In this document: positions 8,856-17,329 of the stretch, piece by piece | Position numbering within the stretch: the first letter of the stretch is position 1 | How the letters are laid out: each line of letters opens with the position of its first letter | NCBI RefSeq assembly: GCF_000719285.1 | Contig: NZ_JOFS01000025.1 | Coordinates: 52,075-116,074 of the forward strand | Direction of reading: 5' to 3' | DNA: 64,000 bases | DNA from: Streptomyces bicolor | GTDB lineage: Bacteria > Actinomycetota > Actinomycetes > Streptomycetales > Streptomycetaceae | Position numbers and translations under genes: made by a program | The notes under the pieces: generated by a model | Told to the model about the DNA's origin: nothing | Databases searched by the model: none | Seen by the model: the letters and a program-made list of their open reading frames with translations, nothing else

Positions 8856-10265
8856 CTAGCTCCGCCTGGGCATGAACGTGAACACCGCTCCCCCCAGCAG
8901 CAGCGCCGTCCCCGCCACCAACCCCAGCGCCTTCAGCGAGCCGTGCTCCTCCGCACCCGTCGCCGCCAAGCCACCGTCCGTCGACGAGCCTCCGGCGGAA
9001 CCCCCCGCTGAACCGCCGGAGGCCCCGCTCGCCTGTTCCGTCGTGTCCAGGGTCAGGGACACCTCGGTCTTCGTCGGCGTACAGGTCGTCGTCGTGCCCA
9101 GGGCCTTCACCGTCAGGACGCCCGGCGACAGCGTCGACTCGCCGCTCGCGCCCGGCTTGTACGTGCCCGTGAGGTCGGGGATCTCGATCGGGTCGCCCGC
9201 CTTGATGTCCTCGGAGTTGGTCGGGCCCTCGACGTGGACCGTGCCCTTGTCCGCGCCGCCCAGGACGACCTCCATGGACGGCTTGACCGAGTCCTTGGGG
9301 ATGTCGGCGGGGCTGTCCATCACCGACTTCTTGAACTGGACCGTCAGATCGAAACTGCCGCCGTTCTTCTTGGCGTTGATCTGGACGGGCGAGGTCGCGT
9401 TCTTGTCGCCGATGGGCGTCTTGCACTCGTACGGGATCTCGACCTCCCTGCCCGTGAAGTCGCTCTGGCCGCCGTCACCGCCGCCGCTGCCGCCACCGGT
9501 GTCCGAACCGCCGGTGTCGCCGCCCGTCTCGCTCTCACTCGGCGTCGGAGCCGTGGGCGTCGGGCTCGACGAACCCGTCGGCAGCCCGGTGGGCAGATCG
9601 GTCGGCACACCCGTCGGCAGCGTCGGCACGACCGTCGGCAACCCTCCCGTCGTACCGCCCGAGCCTCCGCCCGCGTCCGTCACCTTGATCGTCGCCGCCG
9701 GCTTCACCGTCTCCTTCGGCGTGCACTTGGTGTCCGTCGAGATCGGCTTGTTGACGTTGATGTTGTACGCGTCCGGCGTCAGCGTCACCTCGCCCGGCGC
9801 CGTCAGCTTCAGCTTGCCCTTCATGTCGGACAGCTTCATGTCGGTGTTCTTGGGAATCGGCGGGTTCTCGCGCGGCCCCTGCATCGCGACGTCCGCCGTC
9901 TGCGCACCGGCCGCCTTCAGGGTGCCGGTCGGCTGGACCGTGTTCGCCTCCAGGTCCAGGATGTTCGGGTTCTTGGACGCCGCCTGGACGAACTTCCAGA
10001 CGACCTCCACCTCGTCGCCGACCTTCGCCTCGGCGGGCGCGGTGATCTCCACCTTGGTCGTGCCCTGGACCGGCGGCAGCCCGGAGATCGCGGGCGGGAT
10101 GCACTCGGTCGCGTACGCCACCTCGGCGGCCTGCGCGGGCGCCGCCGCCACGCCGAGCAGCACGCCCGCGCCGCCGAGCATCAGGGCGGCGCCGGCCGCG
10201 GTCGCTCTCCGAGGGCTTCTGGGGCTCCGAGGCCCGACCGGTATGACTCTCCTTCGCTTGCTCAC
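8856..10265 (-). CDS. LAxTG-anchored secreted surface protein with two related beta-domains
   Basis: The GTG at 10265 overlaps the upstream stop (GTGA), giving 469 residues. An arginine-rich signal peptide ends near APAQAAE. Two related domains of about 110-130 residues are joined by a Thr/Pro/Ser/Gly linker. The second domain begins YECKTPIGDKNATSPV and ends ALGTTTTCTPT, closely matching the single domain of the first gene of the operon (12235-12921). The C-terminus has LAATG, a hydrophobic helix and a RRS tail, the layout of a class E sortase substrate. No sortase gene lies in the window. Likely cell-wall attached; function unknown. Confidence 0.85.
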   Translation of the reverse strand: MSKRRRVIPVGPRSPRSPRRATAAGAALMLGGAGVLLGVAAAPAQAAEVAYATECIPPAISGLPPVQGTTKVEITAPAEAKVGDEVEVVWKFVQAASKNPNILDLEANTVQPTGTLKAAGAQTADVAMQGPRENPPIPKNTDMKLSDMKGKLKLTAPGEVTLTPDAYNINVNKPISTDTKCTPKETVKPAATIKVTDAGGGSGGTTGGLPTVVPTLPTGVPTDLPTGLPTGSSSPTPTAPTPSESETGGDTGGSDTGGGSGGGDGGQSDFTGREVEIPYECKTPIGDKNATSPVQINAKKNGGSFDLTVQFKKSVMDSPADIPKDSVKPSMEVVLGGADKGTVHVEGPTNSEDIKAGDPIEIPDLTGTYKPGASGESTLSPGVLTVKALGTTTTCTPTKTEVSLTLDTTEQASGASGGSAGGSAGGSSTDGGLAATGAEEHGSLKALGLVAGTALLLGGAVFTFMPRRS

Positions 10266-11365
10266 GGGGGTCCCTTCCTGGTGGGAGTCGTAGGACTCGT
10301 CGGGCTGTTGTCGTGCGGTGCGGAGAGCCGACCGGCCGTGCCCGGGTCGTTGTCCGGGCTGAACCACGGCAGGGTCGAGGGTGCGGGCGAGGCGTGCCTC
10401 GCCCCCGCCCGGGGCTTCAGCCCCGGGATGCGCAGGGCCACTTCGGGCATACGGAAGCCGCGGCGCCGGGACGTCTGCCGGGGCCGTACCCGGTCCACCA
10501 CCGCCATCCCGACGCGGAACAGCGCCGCCGGCACGACCAGGCAGACCAGGACCCAGAACAGCGTCACGCCCCAGGGCCTGCCCACGCCCCAGGGCTGCTC
10601 GGCCATCACCTTGCCGCCGTACTTCAGGGAGACCGTGTAGTCGCCGTGCGCCCCGGCGGCGAGCTCCACCGGCAGTTCGATGCGAGCCTTTCCGCCCGGC
10701 CGGATCGTGCCGCGCCACTGCTGTTCCTGCCACTGAGGGGCGAACACGCCGTGGGAGGTGCCGACCTGGAAGACCGGGTTCTTCACTGCCGAGGTGCCCA
10801 CGTTGCCGACGGTGAAGACGAGGGTGCGGGCGGGCGGAGCGCCGAACCAGGTGAGCAGGCCGCTGGAGCCGTCGAGGCGGGTGTCGGTGAGGACCGACAG
10901 GCGTCCACCCGCCGGCTCCGCGGGGAGTGGCTCGACCGCGTGTCCGGCCACCTGGAAGATCGCGTCCGCCTCGGCCTTCGCCCCGGTCACCGTCGCCACA
11001 TGCACGACGCACGGGCACGGCACGGGCGGCTCGGCCACCGGCAGCTTACGGCTGAACCGCCCCTCGGCGTCCGTCGTCACGGCCCTGCCGTCCGCGTTGG
11101 CACAGGAGTTGGTGCCGCCGGTGACGCCGGTCGACGGCACTGACTGACCGCAGATCAGGAGCATCAGCAGCGCCTTGGGCCGCCAGCCGTCGCCGGTCAC
11201 GGTGATCGAACCGCCGGTCCCCGCCTGGGACTTGGAGAGCTTCACGGTGGGCGGGTCAGCGGCGGCCATGGCGGGGGTCGGCGCCAACAGCAGCGCCAGC
11301 ACGGACAGCACGGCCGCGACAGCCCCCATGGCCGGCAACACTGACATCCGCACCCTGCCGTTCAC
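10262..11365 (-). CDS. Secreted/membrane protein with neocarzinostatin-like domain
   Basis: The GTG at 11365 overlaps the previous stop (GTGA), giving 367 residues. A signal peptide ends near AMAAADPP. Then comes a beta-sandwich-like domain with GSITVTGDGW, paired Cys residues (LLICGQ and NSCAN; PCPCVVHV) and TDAEGRFS, resembling the neocarzinostatin apoprotein fold. A second Ig-like region has LVFTVGNVGTSAVKNP. One membrane helix at about residues 270-292 (TLFWVLVCLVVPAALF) precedes a basic, Pro-rich cytosolic tail of about 70 residues. This is a membrane-anchored extracellular protein; the neocarzinostatin likeness is structural and does not imply drug binding. Confidence 0.7.
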   Translation of the reverse strand: MNGRVRMSVLPAMGAVAAVLSVLALLLAPTPAMAAADPPTVKLSKSQAGTGGSITVTGDGWRPKALLMLLICGQSVPSTGVTGGTNSCANADGRAVTTDAEGRFSRKLPVAEPPVPCPCVVHVATVTGAKAEADAIFQVAGHAVEPLPAEPAGGRLSVLTDTRLDGSSGLLTWFGAPPARTLVFTVGNVGTSAVKNPVFQVGTSHGVFAPQWQEQQWRGTIRPGGKARIELPVELAAGAHGDYTVSLKYGGKVMAEQPWGVGRPWGVTLFWVLVCLVVPAALFRVGMAVVDRVRPRQTSRRRGFRMPEVALRIPGLKPRAGARHASPAPSTLPWFSPDNDPGTAGRLSAPHDNSPTSPTTPTRKGPP

Positions 11366-12204
11366 GTCCCCGCTCCCGTCAACTCGCCCTGTTTGTCCAG
11401 CCGTTCAGCCTCGGGCTCCTCGCCGTCGTACGACTTACGCCGCCTTCGATGTCGTACGGCGAACAAGGCGCCCAGCAGCGCCCCCGCGCACCCCACGGCC
11501 CCCGCCACCGCACCCCACGGCACGAACCGCGCCGACACCTGCGCCGTGTCGCCCGCGCCGCCCGCCGCCGTCACCGTCAGCCGGACGTCGACCGCGTCGA
11601 AGGCGGGGCGGTCGGGCCACGGCTCGGTGAGCTTGGTGCGGCTGCCCGGGGGGAGGCCGACGGGGAGGGTGCGCGGGGCGCGGTCGAGGACAGGGCCGAA
11701 GACGCCGTCGGCGTGCACGGCCAGCCTCGGGGCGAGGGGCGTCGTACCGCGGTTGACCAGTTCGTACGCGATGCGGTCGCCGGTCACCGTCACGTGCTCG
11801 ACGGTCAGCGCCGACAGCTTCGGGACGGTCACCCGGAGTTGCATCCGCACGCGCCGTTCGGTGCCGTCCGTGTCGCGGGCGACGATCTCGACGGCGCGGT
11901 CGGCGGTCGGGACGGTCACCGCGAAGGGAACATCGGCGCGGGTGCGGGCGGGGACGCGTACCGTGCCGTCCGCGAACGTGACGCCGGGTGCGTGCAGTCG
12001 GACCGTGAGCGGTTCGCCGGCCGGGTTGGTCACGGACACCGTGTCCTGCAGGACCGTCCCCGCCGGGCCCTCGCCGTAGACGGACGGTCGCCCACCGCCG
12101 GAGGGCGCGAGGGACCACCCGTCGGCGGCGGCCGCCACGGGGGCGACCGCCGGCACGAGCGGAAGCAGCAGGGACAGGCACAGGACACGGGCGGCTGACG
12201 ACAT
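11362..12204 (-). CDS. DUF916-like secreted protein with C-terminal membrane helix
   Basis: The 280-residue protein has a signal peptide ending near APVAAAAD. About 200 residues of beta-rich sequence follow, resembling DUF916/WxL-interacting proteins: DTVSVTNPAGEPLTVRLHA, then ARTRADVPFAVTVP and ELVNRGTTPLAPRLAVH. A helix at about 235-255 (GAVAGAVGCAGALLGALFA) is followed by a cytosolic HRRRRK tail. It lies second in a four-gene operon between LPxTG-type proteins, 30 bases after the first gene and overlapping the next by four. The DUF916 similarity is by pattern only. Confidence 0.68.
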   Translation of the reverse strand: MSSAARVLCLSLLLPLVPAVAPVAAAADGWSLAPSGGGRPSVYGEGPAGTVLQDTVSVTNPAGEPLTVRLHAPGVTFADGTVRVPARTRADVPFAVTVPTADRAVEIVARDTDGTERRVRMQLRVTVPKLSALTVEHVTVTGDRIAYELVNRGTTPLAPRLAVHADGVFGPVLDRAPRTLPVGLPPGSRTKLTEPWPDRPAFDAVDVRLTVTAAGGAGDTAQVSARFVPWGAVAGAVGCAGALLGALFAVRHRRRRKSYDGEEPEAERLDKQGELTGAGT

Positions 12205-12234
12205 CGGCGGCTCCAGCGGTGATACGAAAACCGG

Positions 12235-12921
12235 TCAGCGGCGTACCGTCTGCCCCCTCCGCGTGAGCCACAGCGCACCCGCCGCGCCCGCGAGCAGGAC
12301 CGTGCCGCCGAGGGTGCCGAGCGCGATGGCGGAGTCCTCGGGTCCGGTCTGCGGCAGCTCGTCACCGGAACCGGAGCCGCTCTGGGTTCCTCCGCTTCCC
12401 GCTCCACCGCCCGCCGCCGTCACGTCGAGGGTCAGCGAAGGGCCGGGGCTGTTGGTCGGCGTGCACGTGGTGGTCGTGCCGAGCGCCTTGATGGTGAGGA
12501 TGCCCGCGGTGAAGGTGACCTTGCCGGTCTTCTTCGGGGTGTACGTGCCCGTCAGGTCATTGATCTTGATGGGCGTGTTGGCGGGAATCGCCTCCTGGTT
12601 GGCGGGCCCGGTGACGGACATGGTGCCGCTGTCGGTGCCGCCCAGCTTGATGGTGGCGCTCGGGTTCATCGCGCCCTTGCCCAGCTCGACCGGGCTGGAC
12701 GAGACGCCCTTCTGCCACGACATGGTGATCTTGTAGCCGCTGCCGCTCTTGACGCCCTTGATGTCGATGGGCGAGACGGCGCTCTTGTCGCCGATCGGCG
12801 TCTTGCAGGCGTAGTTGACGTCGACGACCTCGGCCCGGGCCGCGGGGGCGGCCATCAGCACCGCCGATCCGGCCAGGGCCGCGACGGTGGCGAGCGCGGC
12901 GGTTCGCTTCTGCTTCGACAC
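12235..12921 (-). CDS. LPxTG-anchored secreted surface protein
   Basis: Starting at a GTG, this 228-residue protein has a signal peptide ending APAARAE, one beta-rich domain (YACKTPIGDKSAVSPIDI through ALGTTTTCTPT), a Gly/Ser linker, LPQTG, a hydrophobic helix and an RRGQTVRR tail. LPQTG with helix and charged tail is a cell-wall sorting signal. The domain is duplicated in the last gene of the operon. The two Cys residues at the domain ends could form a disulfide. It is the first gene of the operon; the sortase is elsewhere. Confidence 0.87.
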   Translation of the reverse strand: MSKQKRTAALATVAALAGSAVLMAAPAARAEVVDVNYACKTPIGDKSAVSPIDIKGVKSGSGYKITMSWQKGVSSSPVELGKGAMNPSATIKLGGTDSGTMSVTGPANQEAIPANTPIKINDLTGTYTPKKTGKVTFTAGILTIKALGTTTTCTPTNSPGPSLTLDVTAAGGGAGSGGTQSGSGSGDELPQTGPEDSAIALGTLGGTVLLAGAAGALWLTRRGQTVRR

Positions 12922-13061
12922 GGTCCCCTCTTTCCTGACGGCACATCAGATCGGCCGTCAAGGTACGCCCGGGGCCCTGAGGAAGGAAGACACGGTGCAC
13001 GCCGGAGTTGTGGCGATCCGGCGTGCACCGAGTGGAGGGGGTGACCCTTGGTAACGCAGGG

Positions 13062-14327
13062 TCAGGCCGGGCGCAGGACTTCGGGCAGCCCCCACCGCCG
13101 CAGCACCTCCGGGACGGCCACCGTCCCGTCCGCCCGCTGGTGCTGCTCCAGGATCGCGGGCAGCAGGCGGCTGGTGGCGAGTCCCGAGGCGTTGAGGGTG
13201 TGGACGTGGACCGCCTTGCCTCCGCCCTCCGGGCGGTAGCGGATGCCGCCGCGCCGGGCCTGGTAGGCGCGGGCGTTCGACACCGAGCTGACCTCGGCGT
13301 ACGCACCCAGGCTGGGCAGCCAGACCTCCACGTCGTACGTCTTGGCCTGGGCGGGACTGGTGTCCCCGGCGGCGAGCTGGGTGACCCGGTAGTGCAGGCC
13401 GAGTCCGGCCACCAGCTCCTCGGCGCGGGCGAGGAGTTCCCGGTGCGCGGCGTCCGAGTCCTGCGGCCGGGTGAACTGGAACAGCTCGACCTTGTTGAAC
13501 TGATGGCCCCGCAGCGTCCCGCGCTCCGCCGTGCGGTGGCTGCCGCTCTCCTTGCGGTAGCAGGGCGTGTAGGCCACATACCCGCGCGGCAGCTCGCGCT
13601 CGTCGAGCGTCTCGCCGCGATGGAGGTTGACCAGGGCGGTCTCGGCGGTGGGCAGCAGGAAGTGGCCGTCGTCCGTGCGGAAGACCTCGTCGGCGAACTT
13701 CGGGAACTGGCCCGCCGTATAGCCCGCTTCGTAGGTCAGCAGATGCGGCGGCAGCACGAACTCGTAGCCCGCCCGGCGATGGGCGTCCAGGAAGTGGTTG
13801 AGCAGCGCCCACTCCAGGGCCGCGCCGTCGCCCCGGTAGATCCAGTAGCCGTTGCCGGCGAGTGCCGTACCCCGCTTGTGGTCGACGAGGCCGAGATCCT
13901 GGGTGAGTCGCACGTGGTCCTTGGCGGCGAAGCCGAACTCGGGTGGGCTGCCCACGGCCCCGACGACCTGGTTGTTCTCCTTGCCGCCCGCGACGACGTC
14001 GTCGTCCGGGAGGTTGGGCAGACCGTCGAGGAACTCCTGGTGCCGTTGCGCGAGCTCGGCCAAGTCGGCTTCAGCCGCGGCCAGTTGGTCGGCGAGCAGC
14101 CTGGCCTCGCCCCGGAGCTCGTCCGCGGGTGCGTCCGTACGGCGCCGTGCGGCGATCTCGGCCGAGATCCGCCGCCGCTCGCCGCGCAGCCGCTCCACGG
14201 CGGTACGGGCCTCACGGAACTCGGTGTCCAGGGCGAGGAAGGCCGGGATGTCGGCGTCCAGGCCGCGTTTGCGCAGGCCGTCGCGGACCTGCTCGGGGTG
14301 GTTTCGGATGAGGGTGACGTCGAGCAT
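13062..14327 (-). CDS. serS2: Seryl-tRNA synthetase, probably a second copy
   Basis: The 421-residue class II synthetase starts MLDVTLIRNHPEQV at 14327. An N-terminal coiled-coil arm (about 30-110) is followed by motif 2, CYRKESGSHRTAERGTLRGHQF, and motif 3, LATSRLLPAILEQHQRADG. The helical arm binds tRNA-Ser. The serine-site stretch usually reading SSCSN(x)xxFQARR is here SSVSNARAYQARR, so it is divergent from housekeeping enzymes. Second SerRS copies in Streptomyces can be immunity enzymes against seryl-tRNA synthetase inhibitors such as the albomycin warhead. A T-box leader lies directly upstream, so uncharged tRNA-Ser should induce it. Confidence 0.9.
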   Translation of the reverse strand: MLDVTLIRNHPEQVRDGLRKRGLDADIPAFLALDTEFREARTAVERLRGERRRISAEIAARRRTDAPADELRGEARLLADQLAAAEADLAELAQRHQEFLDGLPNLPDDDVVAGGKENNQVVGAVGSPPEFGFAAKDHVRLTQDLGLVDHKRGTALAGNGYWIYRGDGAALEWALLNHFLDAHRRAGYEFVLPPHLLTYEAGYTAGQFPKFADEVFRTDDGHFLLPTAETALVNLHRGETLDERELPRGYVAYTPCYRKESGSHRTAERGTLRGHQFNKVELFQFTRPQDSDAAHRELLARAEELVAGLGLHYRVTQLAAGDTSPAQAKTYDVEVWLPSLGAYAEVSSVSNARAYQARRGGIRYRPEGGGKAVHVHTLNASGLATSRLLPAILEQHQRADGTVAVPEVLRRWGLPEVLRPA

Positions 14328-14340
14328 GATGCGCGCTCCG

Positions 14341-14640
14341 GCTCCTTTTATCGGCTCGGCTCGCCTCCGGAGCGGCACGGGCCGCCCCGGGGTGGTCCCT
14401 CGGGGCGTGGGCGAGAGGGTGCTCGCGGTGCCACCACGCCTTCACCGCCGTACGACGACCGCAAGGCCGTACGGCGATCTCGTTCGGGCCCGATGACGGG
14501 GGCCGGCCGGCGGGGCATTTCCTCCCCGCACTCGGGAGTGGATTCGCCCTGGGCGCGAGGCCGCCTTCACAGCGATCGGCGGCTCTCTCGGCTCGCGGAC
14601 CCGGGTTACTTGTCTCCGTCAGCGCGTTACAGGGAGGGTA
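14341..14640 (-). promoter_or_regulatory. T-box riboswitch with Ser (UCC) specifier
   Basis: On the minus strand the leader shows a stem I in which CGCGAG/CTCGCG and GCCGCC/GGCGGC pair around the GAGAGAGCC landmark, with AGTA of the S-turn upstream. The specifier loop reads GAA-TCC-ACT with TCC at 14540-14542. The T-box core GTGGTGGCACCGCG lies within 14421-14440; its TGGC bulge matches an ACCA-less end with discriminator G, as in tRNA-Ser. The 3' part can pair CGCTCCGG with CCGGAGCG beside AAAGGAG, so control may be translational, as in other actinobacterial T-boxes. Confidence 0.85.
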
Positions 14641-14694
14641 AAGGAGCACGTCAGCGGGAGGGAACCGATTTTCCCCCGCGGCCGGACGGGCGCC

Positions 14695-15228
14695 CTACGC
14701 CGGTGCGCCCAGCTCCGCCCACACCGTCTTGCCACCGACTCCCGGGGTCCGTACGACCCCCCAGTCCAGGCACAGCCGCTGCACGATGAACATGCCGTGG
14801 CCGCCGGGGCGGCCCGCGCGGTGCGGGGTGCGGGGCGCCGGCTGGCCCGTGCCCTTGTCGGAGACCTCGATGCGGATCACCTTGTTGTCGCAGGCGATCC
14901 GCATCTCGTCCGGTCCCTCGGCGTGCAGACAGGCGTTGGTGACCAGCTCGGAGACGACGAGCAGCACATCCTCGGCGGCGGCCCGCTGGTCGGCGGTCGC
15001 GGCGGGCAGCCAGCCCCACGCGTACAGCGCCTGGCGGGCGAAGTCGCGGGCGAGCGGGACGACCCCGCTCTGGCCCTCGAAGTCCAGCCGCCGGACCTGG
15101 GGTCCCGCAGGCGGCTCGGCGGACGACTCGGGCCCGCCGGATGCCCCGGAAGGCCCCTCGGACGCCCCGGAAGCGCCGCTGGGCTCATGGCCGCGGTCGC
15201 CCGGCGAGAAAGGCCGGGTGGTGCTCAT
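14695..15228 (-). CDS. prsI: Anti-sigma factor serine kinase (HATPase_c_2), SigI partner
   Basis: The 177-residue protein has a Pro/Gly/Ser-rich head of about 45 residues, then the RsbW-like ATPase fold: ELVTNACLHAEGP (N box), SDKGTGQPAP (G1) and GGHGMFIVQRL (G2). It should bind SigI and phosphorylate the anti-anti-sigma factor encoded just upstream in transcription order. The name follows the S. coelicolor prsI-arsI-sigI locus as recalled. About 245 bases separate it from arsI, so it may have its own promoter. Confidence 0.82.
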   Translation of the reverse strand: MSTTRPFSPGDRGHEPSGASGASEGPSGASGGPESSAEPPAGPQVRRLDFEGQSGVVPLARDFARQALYAWGWLPAATADQRAAAEDVLLVVSELVTNACLHAEGPDEMRIACDNKVIRIEVSDKGTGQPAPRTPHRAGRPGGHGMFIVQRLCLDWGVVRTPGVGGKTVWAELGAPA

Positions 15229-15474
15229 CAGCGCTTCACCTCACCGATTCACCGATTCAGCAGTTCAACGTTCACACAATTCACGAGTCAGTACGCAGAG
15301 TCAGTACCTCAGTACATGGTCCTTGCCTGATACGTCGGTCACAGTCCCCACGCCCCCGGTGGCCGACATCACAGCCGACAGGTTCAGGGTGTCTCCTGCC
15401 CGACCGGGCCGAGGGAACACCCCCGTATTCGGCACAAATGATGTGACGTCCGATGCAGGGAGGGGCGGGGGAGG

Positions 15475-15882
15475 TCAGCCCGGCTTGTCGGCCTGGTCGA
15501 CCCCGTCGGCCAGGGCGGCGTCGAGCGAGTCGTGGAGCGTGAAGACCGCCGATGCCCCCGTGATCTCGAACACACGCGCAACGGCGGGCAACATGCCCGC
15601 GAGATGCACCCCACCGCCGGCGGCTTCCGCCTTGAGGCGCGCACCGAGCAGCACGTTCAGCCCCGTGGAGTCACAGAACTCCAGCCGCGAGCAGTCGACG
15701 ACCAGCCGGCTGAAGCCCTTGTCGAGGCAGTCCTCGAGTGGCTCACGCAACAAATCGGCCGTGTGGTGATCCAACTCACCCGCCGGGGTCACGACGGCGC
15801 TGGAACCCTCTTCCCGCACCTCGACCAGAAGTCGGCCAGACTGTGCGCTGCCGACGGTCCCGCGGTCCATGCCGTGTCTCAC
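15475..15882 (-). CDS. arsI: STAS-domain anti-anti-sigma factor, SigI partner
   Basis: The 135-residue protein is an SpoIIAA/RsbV-type STAS domain. It has VTPAGELDHHTADLLREPL and then LVVDCSRLEFCDSTGLNVLL, where the DST serine is the phosphorylation site. Unphosphorylated protein would capture the anti-sigma kinase and free SigI. The start could be residue 1 at 15882 or the Met at 15870; both precede the domain. It is divergent from sigI across about 240 bases. Confidence 0.85.
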   Translation of the reverse strand: MRHGMDRGTVGSAQSGRLLVEVREEGSSAVVTPAGELDHHTADLLREPLEDCLDKGFSRLVVDCSRLEFCDSTGLNVLLGARLKAEAAGGGVHLAGMLPAVARVFEITGASAVFTLHDSLDAALADGVDQADKPG

Positions 15883-15941
15883 TCCCGACGTCGTGACTGC
15901 TGACTGACGCTCTCGAACACTACGCCTTCCCTACGCCCTCC

Positions 15942-15966
15942 AACACCCGAACATCCACCCAGAAAC
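15942..15966 (-). promoter_or_regulatory. SigB-like promoter candidate for arsI
   Basis: On the minus strand GTTT is followed after 14 bases by GGGTGT, close to the Streptomyces SigB-family pattern GNNT-N14-16-GGGTAC/T. It is 60 bases upstream of arsI. Auto-control by a stress sigma factor is plausible for this module; there is one mismatch in the -10. Confidence 0.4.
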
Positions 15967-16121
15967 GGACATTTCGGAACAGAGCGCACTTGCGGTGGGC
16001 TCACGAAAGCGGGTAGGGCTAGTAGAGACACGTAACCGACTCGGCCGGCTTTGGAGGCGCCGCACACCGCAGTGCACGCACAGGCTTCGGCAGCCATATG
16101 CCGAGAACGATGGAGGACATC

Positions 16122-17060
16122 ATGTCACCCCGGCTCGACGCATCGCATACCCCGAACGCGACGTCGGCACCCCGACCGGAACATCTGGATCCCATCGAGC
16201 GCAGCAGCGACGTAGGTTCCGAACAGGCCTTCGAGCAATTCGAGCAGGACGACGTCCTCGCCGGGCTTCCGGACATCCCTCCCTTCGACGAGGTGGGGCC
16301 GGTGGACGCGCGGGCCCTGTCCAAGACCCTCTTCGAGCGGCTGGAGTCGCTGGAGGAAGGGACCCACGAATACTCGTACGTCCGCAACACGCTCGTCGAA
16401 CTCAACCTCGCCCTGGTCAAGTTCGCCGCCTCCCGCTTCCGCTCGCGCAGCGAGCCGATGGAGGACATCATCCAGGTCGGCACCATCGGCCTGATCAAGG
16501 CGATCGACCGCTTCGAGCTCAGCCGTGGCGTGGAGTTCCCCACCTTCGCGATGCCGACCATCGTCGGCGAGATCAAGCGTTTCTTCCGCGACACGTCGTG
16601 GTCGGTGCGGGTGCCGCGCCGACTGCAGGAACTGCGGCTCGACCTGGCCAAGGCCGGCGACGAGCTGGCCCAGAAGCTGGACCGCGCACCGACGGTGGCG
16701 GAACTGGCGGAGCGCCTCGGTCTGACCAACGACGAGGTCGTCGAGGGCATGGCCGCGTCGAACGCGTACACCGCCTCGTCGCTGGACGCCCAGCCCGAGG
16801 AGGACGACGCCGAGGGCGCGCTGGCCGACCGGATCGGCTACGAGGACCACGGCATCGAAGGCATCGAGTACGTCGAGTCGTTGAAGCCGCTCATCGCGGA
16901 ACTCCCGCCCCGGGACCGGAAGATCCTCTCCTTGCGGTTCGTCGCGGGTATGACCCAGTCGGAGATCGGCGACGAACTGGGAATCTCGCAGATGCATGTG
17001 TCGCGGCTGCTGTCGCGCACATTGATCCGGCTCCGGAAGGGGCTGACGGTCGAGGAATGA
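16122..17060 (+). CDS. sigI: SigB/SigF-family stress sigma factor
   Basis: Read from the ATG at 16122 (GGAGG five bases upstream) the protein has 312 residues. An ATG at 16098 is an alternative. Region 2 shows LVKFAASRFRSRSEPMEDIIQVGTIGLIKAIDRFE and FPTFAMPTIVGEIKRFFRD, region 3 PRRLQELRLDLAKAGDEL, and region 4 ILSLRFVAGMTQSEIGDELGISQMHVSRLLSR. The family is the Streptomyces SigB-like group controlling osmotic stress and development. It is held by PrsI and released by ArsI, both encoded divergently next door. A 15-bp stem terminator follows. Confidence 0.93.
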   Translation: MSPRLDASHTPNATSAPRPEHLDPIERSSDVGSEQAFEQFEQDDVLAGLPDIPPFDEVGPVDARALSKTLFERLESLEEGTHEYSYVRNTLVELNLALVKFAASRFRSRSEPMEDIIQVGTIGLIKAIDRFELSRGVEFPTFAMPTIVGEIKRFFRDTSWSVRVPRRLQELRLDLAKAGDELAQKLDRAPTVAELAERLGLTNDEVVEGMAASNAYTASSLDAQPEEDDAEGALADRIGYEDHGIEGIEYVESLKPLIAELPPRDRKILSLRFVAGMTQSEIGDELGISQMHVSRLLSRTLIRLRKGLTVEE

Positions 17061-17095
17061 CGCGTCGAGGAGCGGCGTCTCCTTCCCGCTGACGT

Positions 17096-17149
17096 GCACT
17101 GTGCCCGGTGCCCCGCCGAATTCGGTCGGCAGGACACCGGGCACAGTGC
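17096..17149 (+). terminator. Long-stem terminator after sigI
   Basis: GCACTGTGCCCGGTG (17096-17110) pairs perfectly with CACCGGGCACAGTGC (17135-17149) around a 24-base loop that can itself fold. No T tract follows, as is common in Streptomyces. Confidence 0.75.
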
Positions 17150-17180
17150 GTTCGCGTCGACTGTCGCCGGCGCCGACGGG

Positions 17181-17212
17181 TCAGCCCACGGGTTGCTCAG
17201 CCCACGGGTCGC
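17181..17212 (+). repeat. Tandem 16-base direct repeat
   Basis: TCAGCCCACGGGTTGC is followed immediately by TCAGCCCACGGGTCGC, upstream of the ricin-fusion gene. It could be an activator site or a slippage product; nothing else in the 180-base gap stands out. Confidence 0.6.
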
Positions 17213-17329
17213 ACATGGTTACCCCCAGAAACCCTTTCCCCATGGCTTCACTTCCTCCACTATGAGCCGTCATACCCGTCGGTAGGTCAGGACTCCGGAC
17301 GGGTCGCACGGCTGCAAGGAGGCAGGCGG

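Noticed and set aside
10262..11365. Enediyne-type resistance protein because of the neocarzinostatin-like domain
   Set aside because: The domain is embedded in a membrane protein within a surface operon and no enediyne biosynthesis gene is nearby; the likeness is only of fold.
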